Assembly (NCBI RefSeq): GCF_000340215.1
Contig: NW_006921537.1
Location: forward strand, 1,577,011-1,641,010
Direction: 5' to 3'
Source of the DNA: Pseudocercospora fijiensis CIRAD86
Lineage: Eukaryota > Ascomycota > Dothideomycetes > Mycosphaerellales > Mycosphaerellaceae
DNA: 64,000 bases
Below, piece by piece: positions 35,701-48,200 of the stretch. A program made the translations under genes and the position numbers. Under the pieces are notes generated by a model. It was not told the DNA's origin. It ran no database searches and saw only the letters and a program-made list of their open reading frames with translations. The stretch's first letter is position 1. The number at the start of each line of letters is the position of its first letter.

Positions 35701-36240
35701 AGAATAAAATACAAGTCAGACTAGGAACCCTAAAGGCACTAATCAAATTTGGTTAATACAACTACTAGCTCTATAAGGACCTAAACAGGGCCGAGGCAAG
35801 CCTAGCTATCTAAATCAGATCTAAACACATTAGACTCAGATCTTACCTATTTAGAAGAAACGTCCTAGGAATTAAAAGCAGAGCTTGCTAATATAGCTAC
35901 TAATCTCAGAACCCTAAGCATATACCGCTAGTCTGCCCTTAATAGTTAGAAGGCAGAAGTAATTAGAGACAAAAAGCAATAGAAAGGGAATACGACAAGC
36001 TGATCTAGAGTAAAGAAGACCTAAAGAGGATAGTAAAGTGGATTATTAAACAGGGATTTGTATAACAATTCGCACTAGTAAGGGAAACTAAGGAGTAGAT
36101 AAGAAGGAGGGAAGAAGAGGGGGAAAGAAGGGCAGGGCAGTAGGCAAGGTAGTTAGAGGGTAACAACTATAACACTAGTGCACCCTAGAGGAAGGAAAAC
36201 AAGGAAACGAGGAAGATCAATACTTATAAATAGGACAGGA
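32780..36240 (+). pseudogene. ORF2 (endonuclease, reverse transcriptase) of LINE copy 2
   Basis: This frame is the counterpart of bases 1-3460. The endonuclease region occupies about 32850-33450, and the reverse transcriptase core about 34330-34900, with GIP-x-GL-x-LSL near 34743-34770 and GFVDNTNIL near 34840-34866 (the second Asp of the FVDD box is now Asn). A C-terminal Cys-His motif lies near 35886-35940. TAG/TAA stops replace Trp and Gln codons throughout, and it cannot be translated. Confidence 0.78.
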
Positions 36241-36365
36241 GGGAGGTTTTTACTAACTAAGTTAGTTTCCTACCTAAAACAATATATAGAAACAGACCTG
36301 CATAGGCCGAAAGGCACTACAACAGGCAAATGAAATATCTATCTATCTATCTATTTTAACTCTCT

Positions 36366-39300
36366 TAATAATTAGACTACTATTTAGTAGCAAACCTACA
36401 AAACTATTATACTAGACACCCTTAGAAACCCTATACTAAGGCAATAGCACGCTTAGGACTAGTACCTTCGAGCTAAGCAAAAGACTAATTAATCGGCCCG
36501 CTTATTTAAGGCCTATTTAAAGACCCTCGAGGATAACCTTCTGGCTAAGACTAATTCTATATAGATCTCGGAGATACGTCTAAAACTTAGATAGGAACTT
36601 ATCCTTAAATTAGACCGCCGCCGTATATTTAAATAGGCTAACCTAATACGTATTTAATTTATAGTCGAAGTGGAAATAGCTAAGCGAGCTATTTAGCTTT
36701 AATAACGACTAGAATTAAGGATCCGGCTAGCTAGCACTAACCGTAGCAACCGTAGTGCCTATAGAGGAAACTAAGGTTCCTACTAGAATAACAATACTAA
36801 TAATAGGAATAGTAACAACGACCGCGGAAGAGGCCGTAGCCGGCGGCTATATAGAGGAGGCCGCGATAGGGGCTATAGAAGAGGCTCGTATCCCTATAGT
36901 GCTAACCGCTTAGCTAATAATAGCAGCAATAATAGCTACGGCAATCTCCTAACTAGATTGAAGTGCTTTAACTATAATAGCACTAGCTATCTACTAGGCT
37001 AATACGATAAACCTAAGGACTAGGCCCGGATTAACCGCGCTTCCGCTAAATATAGGAAACACCTCTTAGCGGCTAACGCTACCCCTATAGGCTAATCTTC
37101 AAAAAAAGAATAAGCGCCGCACCAACTATTAGCCTTATACGGCGTAAGACTATCGATATTGTACTAGCTATTATACGTACCTGTCTTATATAGGACACGT
37201 ATAGAACTAACTATAAGACTAAGGTTATACTAGATCTAGGAAATTTAGTTAGTACCCTTATTAACTATCGCCTAGCTAAGTAATTAGACCTTCGACAACT
37301 AAAGACAACTAATATGCTAACCCTTGCTTAGTTTAATAACGCTCGGCACCTAACCTATAGGGCTTACTATATTCCTATAGTCCTAAGAGACGACCTCGGC
37401 AATAAGCGCCTATTAGACTTTACTACCTACGCAGTTAATATAGACAACCTTCTATCTAATATTGTTATTAGTAACCCTATCCTTAAGCAACACGCTATAG
37501 CTATAGACTTAGGTAGCTAATAGTAGCGATTTAGGATCGCTAGGAAGGAGGACATTAAATATATTAACGTTAGCGAGTATCCTAATAATATTAAGGTCCT
37601 ATTTATTAGCAACCTAACCTTAGCGGATCCGACTACTAACCTGCTCGGTAGTAATAACGATAAACCTATGCCCCCTAACGGTATAGACCCTAATTAGCTT
37701 GCTCGTATACTATAGCCTATTCGAGAAACCTATATTAATATATTTAAACACTACCTAGTATCGACATTGCCTATATTTAAAGAGACGGATTATAAGATTA
37801 ATATTATAGAAGGCAAAGAGGTCCCTTTTAGGCCCCTCTACAACCTTAGTAAACGAGAGCTTGCTATATTGCGTAAATATCTAGATAAGAACCTAGCTAA
37901 TAGTCGAATCTAGTATAGCAACAGCCCTACTAGTATACTAATGCTTTTCGTCCTAAAGAAGGATAGTAGCCTACGCCTATATATTAATTACCGTAGGCTT
38001 AACGCTATCACTATTAAGGACCGCTGTCTACTTAGTACTTCCGCTTATTAATAAGACTCTCGATCGCCTTTCTAGCGCCTATTTCTATACTATATTAGAT
38101 ATTAAGGATACGTACTATCGTATCTATATTCGTAAGGGCGATAAATAGAAAATAGCCTTCTATACTCGCTATAGCTATTTCGAGTATTTAGTTATACTAT
38201 TCGGCCTAGCTAATGCCCCTACAATATTCTAGTTCTATATTAATCGGGCCCTATTAGGCCTATTAGACTACCTCTGTATAGTTTACCTAGATAATATCCT
38301 AGTTTATATACACTTACCTAATATTGCGGAATACTAGGCTATAGTCCGCAAGGTACTCGATCGCTTAAGAACCTATAGCTTATATTATAAGCCTTCTAAA
38401 TGTACCTTTGCTACTAAGAAGGTATCCTTCCTCGGCTTCCTCGTATTAACTAATAGTATTAAAGCTAATCCTAATCGGATTAAGACTATTACTAAGTAGC
38501 TAACGCCTACTAGTATTAAGGAGCTTTAATTATTCCTAGGTTTCGCTAACTTCTACCGTCGATTTATCGAAGGTTATCTATAGCACGTAATACTACTAAC
38601 TAAGCTTACTAAAACTAAGGCTAACCTATCTAGGGAGTTTAAATAGACTAATAGAACACAAGCCGCTTTTGGCGGTCTAAAGCGGCGCTTTACTAAAGTC
38701 CCCTTATTATACTATTTCGTACTAAGCAAACAGATTTGAATTAAAACTAACGCTTTACAGTTCGCTATATTAGCTATTATATTATAATAGGCTAATAATA
38801 CCTATTAGTACCCGATTGCCTTCTTTTTACGAAAGATAATCGATATAGAGCGTCGTTACGAGACCTATAAGTAAGAGCTCTTAGCAATCGTAGAAGCCTT
38901 TAAGTATTAGCGCTACTATCTCGATAGTGCTTAGTACCCTATTTAGGTCTATATAGACTATAACAACCTGCGTAGTGTTACTAAGGTTATAAGGGTTATA
39001 GGTCGATAGGCTAGATAGGCCGTCTACCTCGCTAGGTTCGATTTTAATATATTATACCGGCTAGGCGTAAGTAACCCTACTAATAGTCTATCGAGGCGAC
39101 CTAATTACGATAGCGAGACTTAGTATATTAATTCATTGTTTCTAACCCTATAGTATAAGATTGCTATAGCCTATGTTGTTAATAAGTAAGCGTAGGATAA
39201 GCGGACTTCCGGACCCCGTAGCGGCAACAAATACTATAGCGGAGTTGTCGTTCTTCTAGTATGCGTTAGAAAGGACGTAGATCGCTCGAGCTATAACGAC

Positions 39301-40960
39301 TCGATTAAAGATATTGCTATCTATAGCGATAGCACTATAGAAGAGGTTATAGTAGTTCTAGCTACTAGTACTATTAGATATATATAATACGTACCTCGTT
39401 CGATAGTAAGGATACTATTAAATAACCTTACAAATAGGGATAGTTAATCGTTTATAGATAAGCTATTATAGGCTTAGTAGAGGGACGCCTTTGCTATTAA
39501 ACGTATTAATAAGCTTATAAGTAGGCGAAAGACTCGATCTAGTAAAAGTAATAATTAGTCGATTAACGACGAAGGTTACTTAAAGTTTAAGGGTAGATAC
39601 TATATCCCCGCTAAACAATCGATTAGATAAGAGCTTTTAAAGCGATACTATAATAGTAAGCTTGCTAGTTACTATAGTATAGAGAGGTCGCACGAGCTAC
39701 TATTACGCATATACTACTAGCTAAATAGTAAACAGTATATAAAAGAATATATATAGACCTATATAGTATACTAGCGTATTAAGGCACTAAAGTACTTGCT
39801 ATTTAGCGAGTTGTCTTCACTTCCTATTCCTAGGAAGCTATTCGTAGAGCTTATAATAGATTTTATTATAGGCCTTCCTCCTACTAAGCGTAGGGGCAGC
39901 AAGGATATATATAATACTATCCTTATTATAGTAGATCGATTTACTAAAGGCGCTCGATATATCCCGGCGCGGAAGGATTAGACTGCTATTAATATAGTAG
40001 AAGCGCTATAGAATAATATCTTCTATACCTATTAGGGAACCCCTAAGGGGATAGTATCTAATCCTAGATCGATACTAATATCGCACTATTAGAGCGAAAT
40101 ATACCTATAGCTAAAACTAAAGCATCGGCTATTAATAGCCTTCTATCTATAGACTAACGGTTAAATAGAGAGGCAGAATACTACCTTATAGCAGTACCTA
40201 CGTAGCTACACTAATAAGAACCCCAAGGATTAGGTTAACCTCCTATAGCCTATAGAATTCGTATACAATAATAGTATACACTTATTAACTAAGATTTTAC
40301 CCTATATAGCTATAATAGGCCGAAACGCTACCTTACTATAAGACCTATTTACGTCGCTCGAGGCCGAGCGTAAGGAAAGGGAAGCGCGTTAAGTACTAGA
40401 AACACTAGCGGTAATAGAACGTGTCTAGAAGATACGAGAAATCTATACTAAGATAGCTAAGAAGCTAATAAAGGCTTAAGAGTACTAAAAGACCTACTAC
40501 GATAAGCGTTATATACTAATAACCTTTAAGCAAGGCGATATAGTTATACTTAGTATAAAGAACCTCCGCATCCGCAAATACCTATTACCTAATAGTAAAA
40601 CAAGGCCTAAGCTCGTACTAAGATACATTAGCCTATTCCGTATTCGGGAAGTTAAGAACTCCTCCGTATAGGCCTATTAGTTGTAGCTTCCTCCCTATTA
40701 GGGCTATTATACTATCTATAATACCTTCTATATATCCCTCCTTAAGCTATACTACTAGCGCGAAGGCGATAAAGCGCCTGCTAAGTTAGAAGAAGTCTTA
40801 GCTAATAGTAAAGAGCTATAGTCGGTCGAACGAATACTAAACCATTAGACTAGACAAGGCAAGAAGGAGTACCTACTAAGATAGCAAGGCTATTCGCCTA
40901 AATAGGACTTATAGGAAGCTAAAGGCTCCTTTAAGAATATATCTAAGTTATTAGATAAGT
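36366..40960 (+). pseudogene. Gag-Pol polyprotein remnant of Gypsy copy 2
   Basis: Domains occur in the usual Ty3/Gypsy order. The gag zinc knuckle lies at about 36962. The protease active site lies near 37237 (VILDLGNLVS). Reverse transcriptase runs from about 37850 to 38400, with the catalytic box now YLDNILVY near 38281-38305. RNase H lies at about 38680-39100, and a His-rich integrase zinc region near 39690-39720. The integrase core at 39796-39981 stays open for 61 codons by chance (VELIIDFIIGLPPT, then VDRFTKGARYIPA). A chromodomain-like C-terminus lies near 40640-40950. The 5' part of gag is at about 30600-31406, before the LINE. RIP stops and missense changes have killed it. Confidence 0.8.
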
Positions 40961-42275
40961 ATTAGACTAGTATAAAGAAGAAGAAGAAAGCTAAGGGTCT
41001 ATAATATCGCTAGAAGTCGCTAGAGAGACCTAGGATTAATACTACCCCCGGAGTACTATTAGCTAACTAATTAGAGGCGAGCAATTATTAGTAAAGACAA
41101 CGAGACTATACTATAATAGCGAACGCGTATAGAATGTTAATAAGCGCGCTATACCGCGTTAACTAACCGCCTACTCTTTTAAGGGCTCTACCCCTTTACT
41201 AATACGCCCTATAAGGCTCTCCTCTTAGCATTTAGATCCCCCTCTTTTGTTCCCTTATTCTATCGAGGCCTCGAGGCCTAGGCGGTCGGCGAGGACAGCG
41301 CGCGCGGATAATAATAATAATAACGATAATAGCGCCGCGCCGCGAGCTAGCGATAGTTAAGGGACAGCGCGGCTATATTAGTAATAGTAGTACGGAGTGT
41401 ATTACTAGTTAAAGAAGGAAATTAGAAGCAAGGTAAAGTTAGAGCTAAAACGGCTAGCGCCGCTATTATTAACGTTACCTACTTACTACTATTATTAACC
41501 TTACTTACTATCGTTACTATACCTATAAGAACAACCTTACCTATACCGTAGCCTAAGGCCGGAACGTACTACGCTAGCTAGGTTAAAAGATCGAGCCGTT
41601 CGGAGGGCTAGAGGCTTAAAAGATTAAGCGATTAATAGACTAACTAAGGGCAAAAATATAGAGCTAAGCTAGCTAGGGTCGATCTTGTAGACAATAGGTT
41701 ACTCCTCGATCTTTCCGATCCTTTAAGCGAAGCGAACCTTAACTATTGCACTTATAATAGCCTTTACTTATAGAAACTAGACGAACTGTGTTTTTAAAAA
41801 GATAAGATTAATTAATAATTAAAGGCTACTAAACCTAACTAATTAGGGCTAGCGAAACTACGAACAATAATAGCCCTCGTAATAATAAGAATAATCCCTC
41901 GGGAGCGGACATTTCTAGGTCTTTTAGAGTAGACGTAAAGAACTCGGATAATATTACTTAGAACGGAGGCAGTACTGCAATACCTCGTACGTCTACCTAT
42001 TATAGTAGGGAAGACGCGCTCGTATTATAATTAGTCGATAGTCCTTAATTCTTATAGATATATATTACTTTATTATATATAAGGATAGCGTAGTTAGAGT
42101 TAAGCAGTATATTGCGCTTAGAAGGTAAGGTTTAATATAGGTATATAATTAGGTAGTTAAGTGTTTAATTTAGCGCAGCTAAGCAGCTTATTAGATTTGC
42201 TAAGTTAGTAGTAATAGAGGTTAGGATTAGAATATAGAAAGGCTACGGGGGCGCGGCCTTTAGAAGGGAAGCGTA

Positions 42276-42472
42276 TATTAGGGCTAAAGAGGCTATATGT
42301 AATTAGTATATAACTAGGCCGAGTAAAGCTAGGGTCTCGATGCCTTAGGTAGGGCTTAGCGCTTAGTATTAGGCTAACTCTCCTACCTTCCTCCCTCTCC
42401 TTCTAGATCCTTATCGAATACTACTTATACCTACTACTACCCTATCTACCTACTAATATAACCCTTATTACA
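42276..42472 (+). repeat. 3' LTR of Gypsy copy 2
   Basis: This is the 197-bp partner of 30391-30587, ending in an unmutated CTTATTACA followed by the target duplication ATAGT. Both LTRs contain the pyrimidine-rich CTCCTACCTTCCTCCCTCTCC block. Confidence 0.88.
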
Positions 42473-42477
42473 ATAGT

Positions 42478-43190
42478 AGCGGTCTAAGCGAAGCCTATAG
42501 CGGAGCGCCTAAAGGCTAAAACTAAACCGGGCCTCCTCTATATAATTACCTATAGGATTTTAGTTACTATAATAGTATATTCTAACCTATATAATAACGT
42601 CTATATTAAATAAAGACAAACCTAGAAAAAGAGTCCTACGCCTTAATAAGAAGAAGAATTTGTCTTATATAAGCTAATCGCTAGTTTAGGTACTATAGGC
42701 TCTATCTTCTATATACTAAGGCTAGTTATAACTTATTCGTACGAACTATAAGAAATCCTAGATTTTCCGAGGCTCGAAGGCTAGAAAACTATAATAATAC
42801 GAGTCTATATATATCTACGCTTTTAAGCCCCTTCTAATAGCCTATTTCTCGGACCTCTAGATATATATATAACTATAGATTACTAGGTATTTATATTATA
42901 GGGCTCGAGGGAAAATACTAAGACTTTTATCGTAATTTACTTTTCTTCGTAGCGGATAGATCGCGATAATAACGCTATATCGTATTTAATCTTAGAGTTA
43001 GAGGACGTAGTTAGATACTATATAACGGACCTTAGCTACTTAGATCGTAATATTACTATAGAGATAGTTATATTATAGCCTCTAAGGGTAAGTAGCTATA
43101 TTCTACGTACTAGTTTAGCCCGATTTGTTCTTAGGCTTATAGGAGAAGAATCAGTTAGGTGCCGTTAAAACGTCGTGAAAGTCTAGTCGA
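42478..43190. other. RIP-mutated DNA of unknown origin right of Gypsy copy 2
   Basis: This is the right half of the DNA into which Gypsy copy 2 inserted. It is TA-rich with few CA/TG, and no recognisable transposon protein was found. The transition to normal composition is at about 43150-43200, about 370 bp downstream of the Cdc7 stop codon. Confidence 0.45.
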
Positions 43191-43563
43191 AGCTTAATAA
43201 AAGTCTATGTTACGTAATTCTTCTTCCCGCAAGCCTGAATGGAGGTAGGCTCGGGTCGCCGACCCCTGACAACGAAGGAAGACGCGAGTCATGTCATTTC
43301 CACATTGGACAGCCCGACTCTCAGATGCCGAATGGGTACCGGTATTTGGAGAACACGAATAATCAGGCATGAGTCATTATTCCTCTAGTCGTACACTATG
43401 TACATGCAACATGATTGGGTATCATCCTGTTCCTCGTAAGATGCCACGCTCCCAAACGCCAACAATGCCTGTGAGCTGGGTCATACGCGATCCCACAGAT
43501 CACCCATTAGTCTCAAGAGGCATTTTGCTCCCTCCAATGTCCCATGCCTTCGCATTTCATTGC

Positions 43564-44967
43564 TTACAGGCTCTCGGAGCTCGTGAGATCGACCATCTCC
43601 TCACTTCCTGGCTCGGATGCATCGAGTCTCAGCCATGGATGCTGCAGCGCATCTTCTGCTGTGATTCGTTTCGACGGATCAAGCTCGAGACAGCACTGCA
43701 TGAAATCCACAGCTTCACGCTCTTCGTCCGTCAGGCCGTTGCTAGGCTGTTCTTTCTTATTGCGGCCGAGACACCATAGCAGAACCTTCTCCCAGCTGTG
43801 TCCATTCTCGCTGACCGTTGGCAGTGTCAATTCCAAGATCTGGCCATGGAGGAGAGCCGCCTCCTTCATTCTCCTCTTTCCGAAGATATTGCATAGCTCG
43901 ATGAAGGCGTCTATGTCATCTGCCGAGTGGAAGAATGGAAAGCGCTTGGACAGGAATGTGAGGAGGATGACCCCGCAGCTCCATATATCGATGAGGCAGG
44001 TCTGTGCCGTGCATTTGAGCAACACTTCTGGAGGACGGAAGCCACGCGTACCGGCCCTGTTTGCACGTCGAGATGACCGGTGGTCTTCTTTTGGATAACT
44101 GGGTTTCGGTGGCTCCTGGCCCGCAGCCTGAGCTGCGGCAATCGTGGCAGAATACACAGAATTCCTGACCTTCCTGTCTCGGTCCTTTGACTCCCACTCG
44201 CATGCACAGGGATGATGGTCGGTGCCTTCCCGCTCAGCCAAACCAAAGTCGACAAGCTGACCTCGCTGCTGAGCAGGTGAGTATAAGAAGTTGGTTGGCT
44301 TTATATCGCGGTGGATGATCTCGGCATCATGCACAGCACTCACAGCTGTGAAGAGGTTGTGAAAGTATATCCTCATGTCTGAGACGGTGAAGTCGCGGTA
44401 GTAGTCTCGGAAGTCCTTGTGTGGGAAATATGGAAGGATGGCAATGACCTGATCCTGATGCCGGAAAGCAGTAATGAGAGGACAGACATTGGGCGAATGC
44501 TTAAGGTCGTGCAGAAGGTCTAACTCATTCAGAATTCGCGCCGGTGACGAGGTGACATAGATCTTCTTGATCGCCACGTATCGTGTTTTCTGACGCGAGG
44601 ATTTGTGTGAGAGCTTGCTATCCTGTGTATCCTGGTCGGCATCGAGGTCCCAATCGTTGGCATAACGGTCATATAGTAAGTCCTCGGCTTTGTATACAGT
44701 GGAGAATGTGCCTTCTCCAATGCGATTGATCAAGCGATATCGCTGGGTGATATTCTTGAAGCTGGCCTCGAATTTCTCAATGTCGTCCACGACTGCGGAA
44801 TCGACGTCTTCCTCTTCCTCGTCGGAAGTAGTTCCTCCGCTCTCATCCAATGGGCCTTTGCTTTCGTCCATTTCCTCGGTGTCGTCCTCTGTGCTGTCAC
44901 CGTACTGTGGAGCTTCGTCTTCATGGACTACGACGACTTCCTGGGCCGGAATCGCAGTCATGGCCAT
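43564..44967 (-). CDS. cdc7: Cdc7-type protein kinase (catalytic subunit of Dbf4-dependent kinase)
   Basis: This intronless gene of 467 codons encodes the serine/threonine kinase that fires replication origins by phosphorylating MCM helicase subunits. After an acidic N-terminal tail (to about residue 65) the kinase domain begins at YRLINRIGEGTFSTVYKAED (about 77-96). The nucleotide lysine is in VAIKK (K134). The catalytic loop is HRDIKPTN (219-226) and the metal site DFG (240-242). The activation segment has a long insert (about 245-305) before GTRGFRPPE, the kinase-insert layout of Cdc7. The IDIWSCGVI block and the Cdc7-like FIELCNIFGK (about 355-364) follow. The longer open frame starts at a GTG; ATG codons at 44967 and 44961 are the plausible starts. 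It is transcribed away from the condensin gene. Confidence 0.93.
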   Translation of the reverse strand: MAMTAIPAQEVVVVHEDEAPQYGDSTEDDTEEMDESKGPLDESGGTTSDEEEEDVDSAVVDDIEKFEASFKNITQRYRLINRIGEGTFSTVYKAEDLLYDRYANDWDLDADQDTQDSKLSHKSSRQKTRYVAIKKIYVTSSPARILNELDLLHDLKHSPNVCPLITAFRHQDQVIAILPYFPHKDFRDYYRDFTVSDMRIYFHNLFTAVSAVHDAEIIHRDIKPTNFLYSPAQQRGQLVDFGLAEREGTDHHPCACEWESKDRDRKVRNSVYSATIAAAQAAGQEPPKPSYPKEDHRSSRRANRAGTRGFRPPEVLLKCTAQTCLIDIWSCGVILLTFLSKRFPFFHSADDIDAFIELCNIFGKRRMKEAALLHGQILELTLPTVSENGHSWEKVLLWCLGRNKKEQPSNGLTDEEREAVDFMQCCLELDPSKRITAEDALQHPWLRLDASEPGSEEMVDLTSSESL

Positions 44968-45249
44968 GGCTACCTCCACTGCGTTTCACTTCGGCTCAAT
45001 GGCGCTTTCTCGAGCAGCTTGCATGTGATGCAGAAGTACAGACAAGGAAGGCAATGCTTTGCACGAGGTTCGCAGCCAGCCGCGGCGCGGAACGCGTGGA
45101 GGAAGGCGCGCCGAGTAAATAGAAACGGCGCTAGTGCCGAATCCGGCACCCGGTAAACATGTCCAAAGTTGGTGTCCTGTCCTTCGCCAAACAACACTGG
45201 AGAGCGTTGTCGACGATATTCTGCGCATTATCGCGCATAATCTGCAGCG
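44968..45249. promoter_or_regulatory. Shared divergent promoter region, cdc7 / condensin cnd1
   Basis: Only 282 bp separate the start codons of the minus-strand cdc7 and plus-strand cnd1 genes, so both promoters and 5' leaders must fit here. A GC-rich core (GCCGCGGCGCGGAACGCG near 45079-45096) is visible, and I saw no TATA box. Confidence 0.5.
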
Positions 45250-48200
45250 ATGAGCGAATTTGACATCAGTGAGGCTTTGACAGCCTACCTCGACGATCCC
45301 CATGCGATACCGACTCCCGAAGCGGCAGAAGACCTTCTCGCATGCGAAAACGATCCCGATGCCTTTTCGCCTGGCCTGATTAGCAGTGTACTGAATGATA
45401 TAGCGACCACAACGGGCGAGAACCCAGAGGCAATACTACAAGCAAGCAATTTGCACAGCTTGCAATTTCTGCTCAAGTGCGCGCCCATTCTCCCCTCAGA
45501 TCAGCACCCTCTTCCCTCTCCATCTACAAGCAAGAATCGCGGCACTAACAGCCAGCTCTTTGAGCTTTCCAGGCAGTCGTCATACATTCCTTCTACATCC
45601 CTCGGCCGACTCTTCGATGTGATTATTAGCGGTCTGGGCGCTGAGACCGCTATTGTGCACCATGACGAGCAGGAAGGCGAGAGTGAAACTGCGCAACATA
45701 GGCAGATCCTCGAGATCTTCGCGTTCTTGCTACAATGGTGCATAGCAGCAGTTGAAGCTAAGAGCGCGGAGAGACCAGCCGCTCCGACGAAAGGAAAAGG
45801 CGCAAAGGGAAAGAGCAAAGCGGCTCAGAAAGATGGCAATTGGGATCCCTCATCTCAGTTGCAGACCGCGCTGGATTCGATGGCTAAGGTCATGAAGCTG
45901 AAATTGGCCAAGATCTTTGTGACTACCAGCGAGCGTGATACGTTCATCAGCATGTTCACCAAGCCGACATATCTCATCCTAGAGAGCGAGACGAGAATTA
46001 AGAGCACAGCCATTCGCATGCATGCCTACAAGGTATTGTGTGTTGCCATCAAGCACCATGGACAGGCATACAGTGCTCAGACAAGCGTCATCCAGAATTT
46101 GACATACTTTGAGCATCTGTCTGAGCCCATGGCAGAGTTTCTCCACATTCTGGCCGAGCAATATGACTATCCGCAGCTCGCAGAAGAAGTCATGAAAGAG
46201 CTGTCCAACAAGGAGTTCAACGAGAGCGACACCAAGGGTCCGAAGTCCGTATCGACGTTTGTTGCGCGCTTATCAGAGCTCGCTCCAAGAGTCGTGCAGC
46301 GTCAAGTCACCTACCTAGCCAAGCTTTTAGAGAGCAACAACTACACCTTGAGATGTGCCATTATTGAAGTATGTGGCAATCTGATTGCTATGCTTTCAAA
46401 GGTGGAGGAAGGCGAGAGGAGAGAAGAGCACAAGGGCCAGATCAACGCATTCTTCGACGTGCTCGAGGAGCGATTCCTGGACATCAATCCCTATTGTCGA
46501 TGCAGAGCAATACAGGTCTACGTGAAGCTTTGCGACCTGGAGACAAAGTATCCAAAGCGAAGGCAGAAAGCGGCGGAGCTGGCCAGACAAAGCTTAGAGG
46601 ACAAGTCCTCGAATGTGAGGAGAAATGCGATCAAGCTGCTCGGCAAATTGATGAGCACGCATCTGTTTGCAGTGCTCCATGGCGGCCAACTAGGCTACCA
46701 AGAGTGGAGCGAGCGCCTGGACACTGTCGAGAAAGAGATTGCGAATCTCAAGCCTTCGACAGAAACACCTGGCCTGGCGGATCGCGATCCGAACGAGCAG
46801 ACCGTCGATGCAAGCCTGCTCGACGACCCGACACGAATAGAGGAGCCTGAGAAGGCGCCGCTCAGTGAGGAGGAGCAAGCAGCCGCCTTCCAGAAGGCGC
46901 AAGAAGATGCAGCGATTGCTGAAGTCATGAACAAACTGTCTCTGACGAGGAAGTACTACATCGAGGCATTGAGGTTCATCGAAACGCTTCACGATGCCTC
47001 ACCACATGTCACGCAGCTACTTTCGTCCAAAAACAAAAGCGAAGTCATTGAAGCGATGGACTTCTTCGTTACGGCAGATGCTTTCGGTCTCGAGACAGCA
47101 AAGAATGGCATTCGACGAATGCTACGCCTCATTTGGACCAAGGGCAACAGCGATGAAGGGAAAGGAGTGCAGACTCACCTCATTGAGTGCTACAAAGGGC
47201 TGTTCTTTGCTGCGCCTGGAAACTTCAACGCCAGCGAAGCCGCCAATTACGTTGCCAGAAACATGATGAGCTTGACTTATGGCTGCACACCCGCAGAGCT
47301 GACAAGTCTGGAGCAACTTCTGGCAACGATGATGAAGGAGAAAGCTGTTAACGAGCTCGTGATCCAGAAGCTCTGGCAGGTGTATGGCGTCCAAAAGAAG
47401 GAGATCTCAAAGCAACAGCGCCGTGGTTGCATCATTGTCCTCGGGATGCTCGCATTAGCCGATCCAGATATCGTGGTGAAGGAGATGGAGACTTGTCTAC
47501 GTGTTGGACTTGGTGCTATCGGTCGCAAAGATCTTGTGCTGGCTCGATACACCTGCATTGCGCTCATGCGGATGACAAACAACAAGCCAGTGAAGGGTAC
47601 CGAGGCCAAGCCAAGCACAAGGCTGCCGAATGACCACGCTGTGCTTGTTCGCCTAGCCAATCTTCTTGAGATTGAAAGCGACAGTAGAGACTGGTACGGC
47701 CTTGCTGAGCAGGCTATTGGCGCCATTTACGCTCTTTCAAAGCACCCCGACGTTCTCTGCTCAGAGATCATTCGGCGAAAGACCAAGAGTGTCTTCGCTC
47801 GAAAGGCGACTCCGCCACCCAAGCAAGCAGAGGTGGATGAAAGGCAGATGGACAACGATGGCGATGTGGATATGAGCGATTTGCCAGAGGATGCTACGGC
47901 AGAAGCTGAACAGCAACCAGAGGCTAAGGAGCCCGCAGCGACTTCAAGCAGCGACTCAGCTCTAGCATTATCGCAGCTGCTGTTTGCGGTCGGCCATATC
48001 GCTCTCAAGCAGATCGTTCACCTCGAACTGTGCGAGCAGGACTTCAAGCGTAGGAAAGCTGAGAAGGAGAAGCTCGGCAAGTCTGAACCTGCTTCGGCGA
48101 AGAAATCGAAGAAGGGCGATAAGAAGTCTGAGGAGGAAGAAGCTGCGGACGAACTCGATCTCATGGCCGGCACGAACGAAGACGACTTCACCGATGCGAT

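Larger units (their letters stand above)
31407..36350 (+). mobile_element. Complete LINE (copy 2), inserted in Gypsy copy 2, RIP-inactivated
   Basis: This element of about 4.94 kb is flanked by a 15-bp target duplication, CTATTTTAACTCTCT, at 31392-31406 and 36351-36365. It has ORF1 (gag-like), ORF2 (endonuclease and reverse transcriptase) and a 3' ATCT-type tail (36334-36350). It is nearly identical to 1-3568 over the shared part. Differences are almost all C/T before A or G/A after T, the RIP signature. No RNase H domain was seen, unlike the LINE at 15900-23150. Confidence 0.92.
30391..42472 (+). mobile_element. Gypsy-type LTR retrotransposon, copy 2, full length but split by a LINE, RIP-inactivated
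   Basis: This is a plus-strand copy of the outer Gypsy family of block 1. LTRs of 197 bp lie at 30391-30587 and 42276-42472, with target duplication ATAGT at 30386-30390 and 42473-42477. The 3' LTR keeps a CA end; the other termini became TA. Gag begins after the 5' LTR, is split at 31406/36366 by the nested LINE, and continues to the zinc knuckle CFNYNSTSYLLG (about 36962-36997, one Cys and the His now Tyr). Protease, reverse transcriptase, RNase H, integrase and a chromodomain-like end follow to about 40960. A non-coding 3' stretch (about 41050-42275) includes a GC-richer patch at 41270-41350. Confidence 0.93.

Noticed and set aside
39796..39981. Plus-strand 61-codon frame as a separate gene
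   Set aside because: It is a surviving fragment of the integrase core of Gypsy copy 2, annotated as part of that polyprotein remnant.
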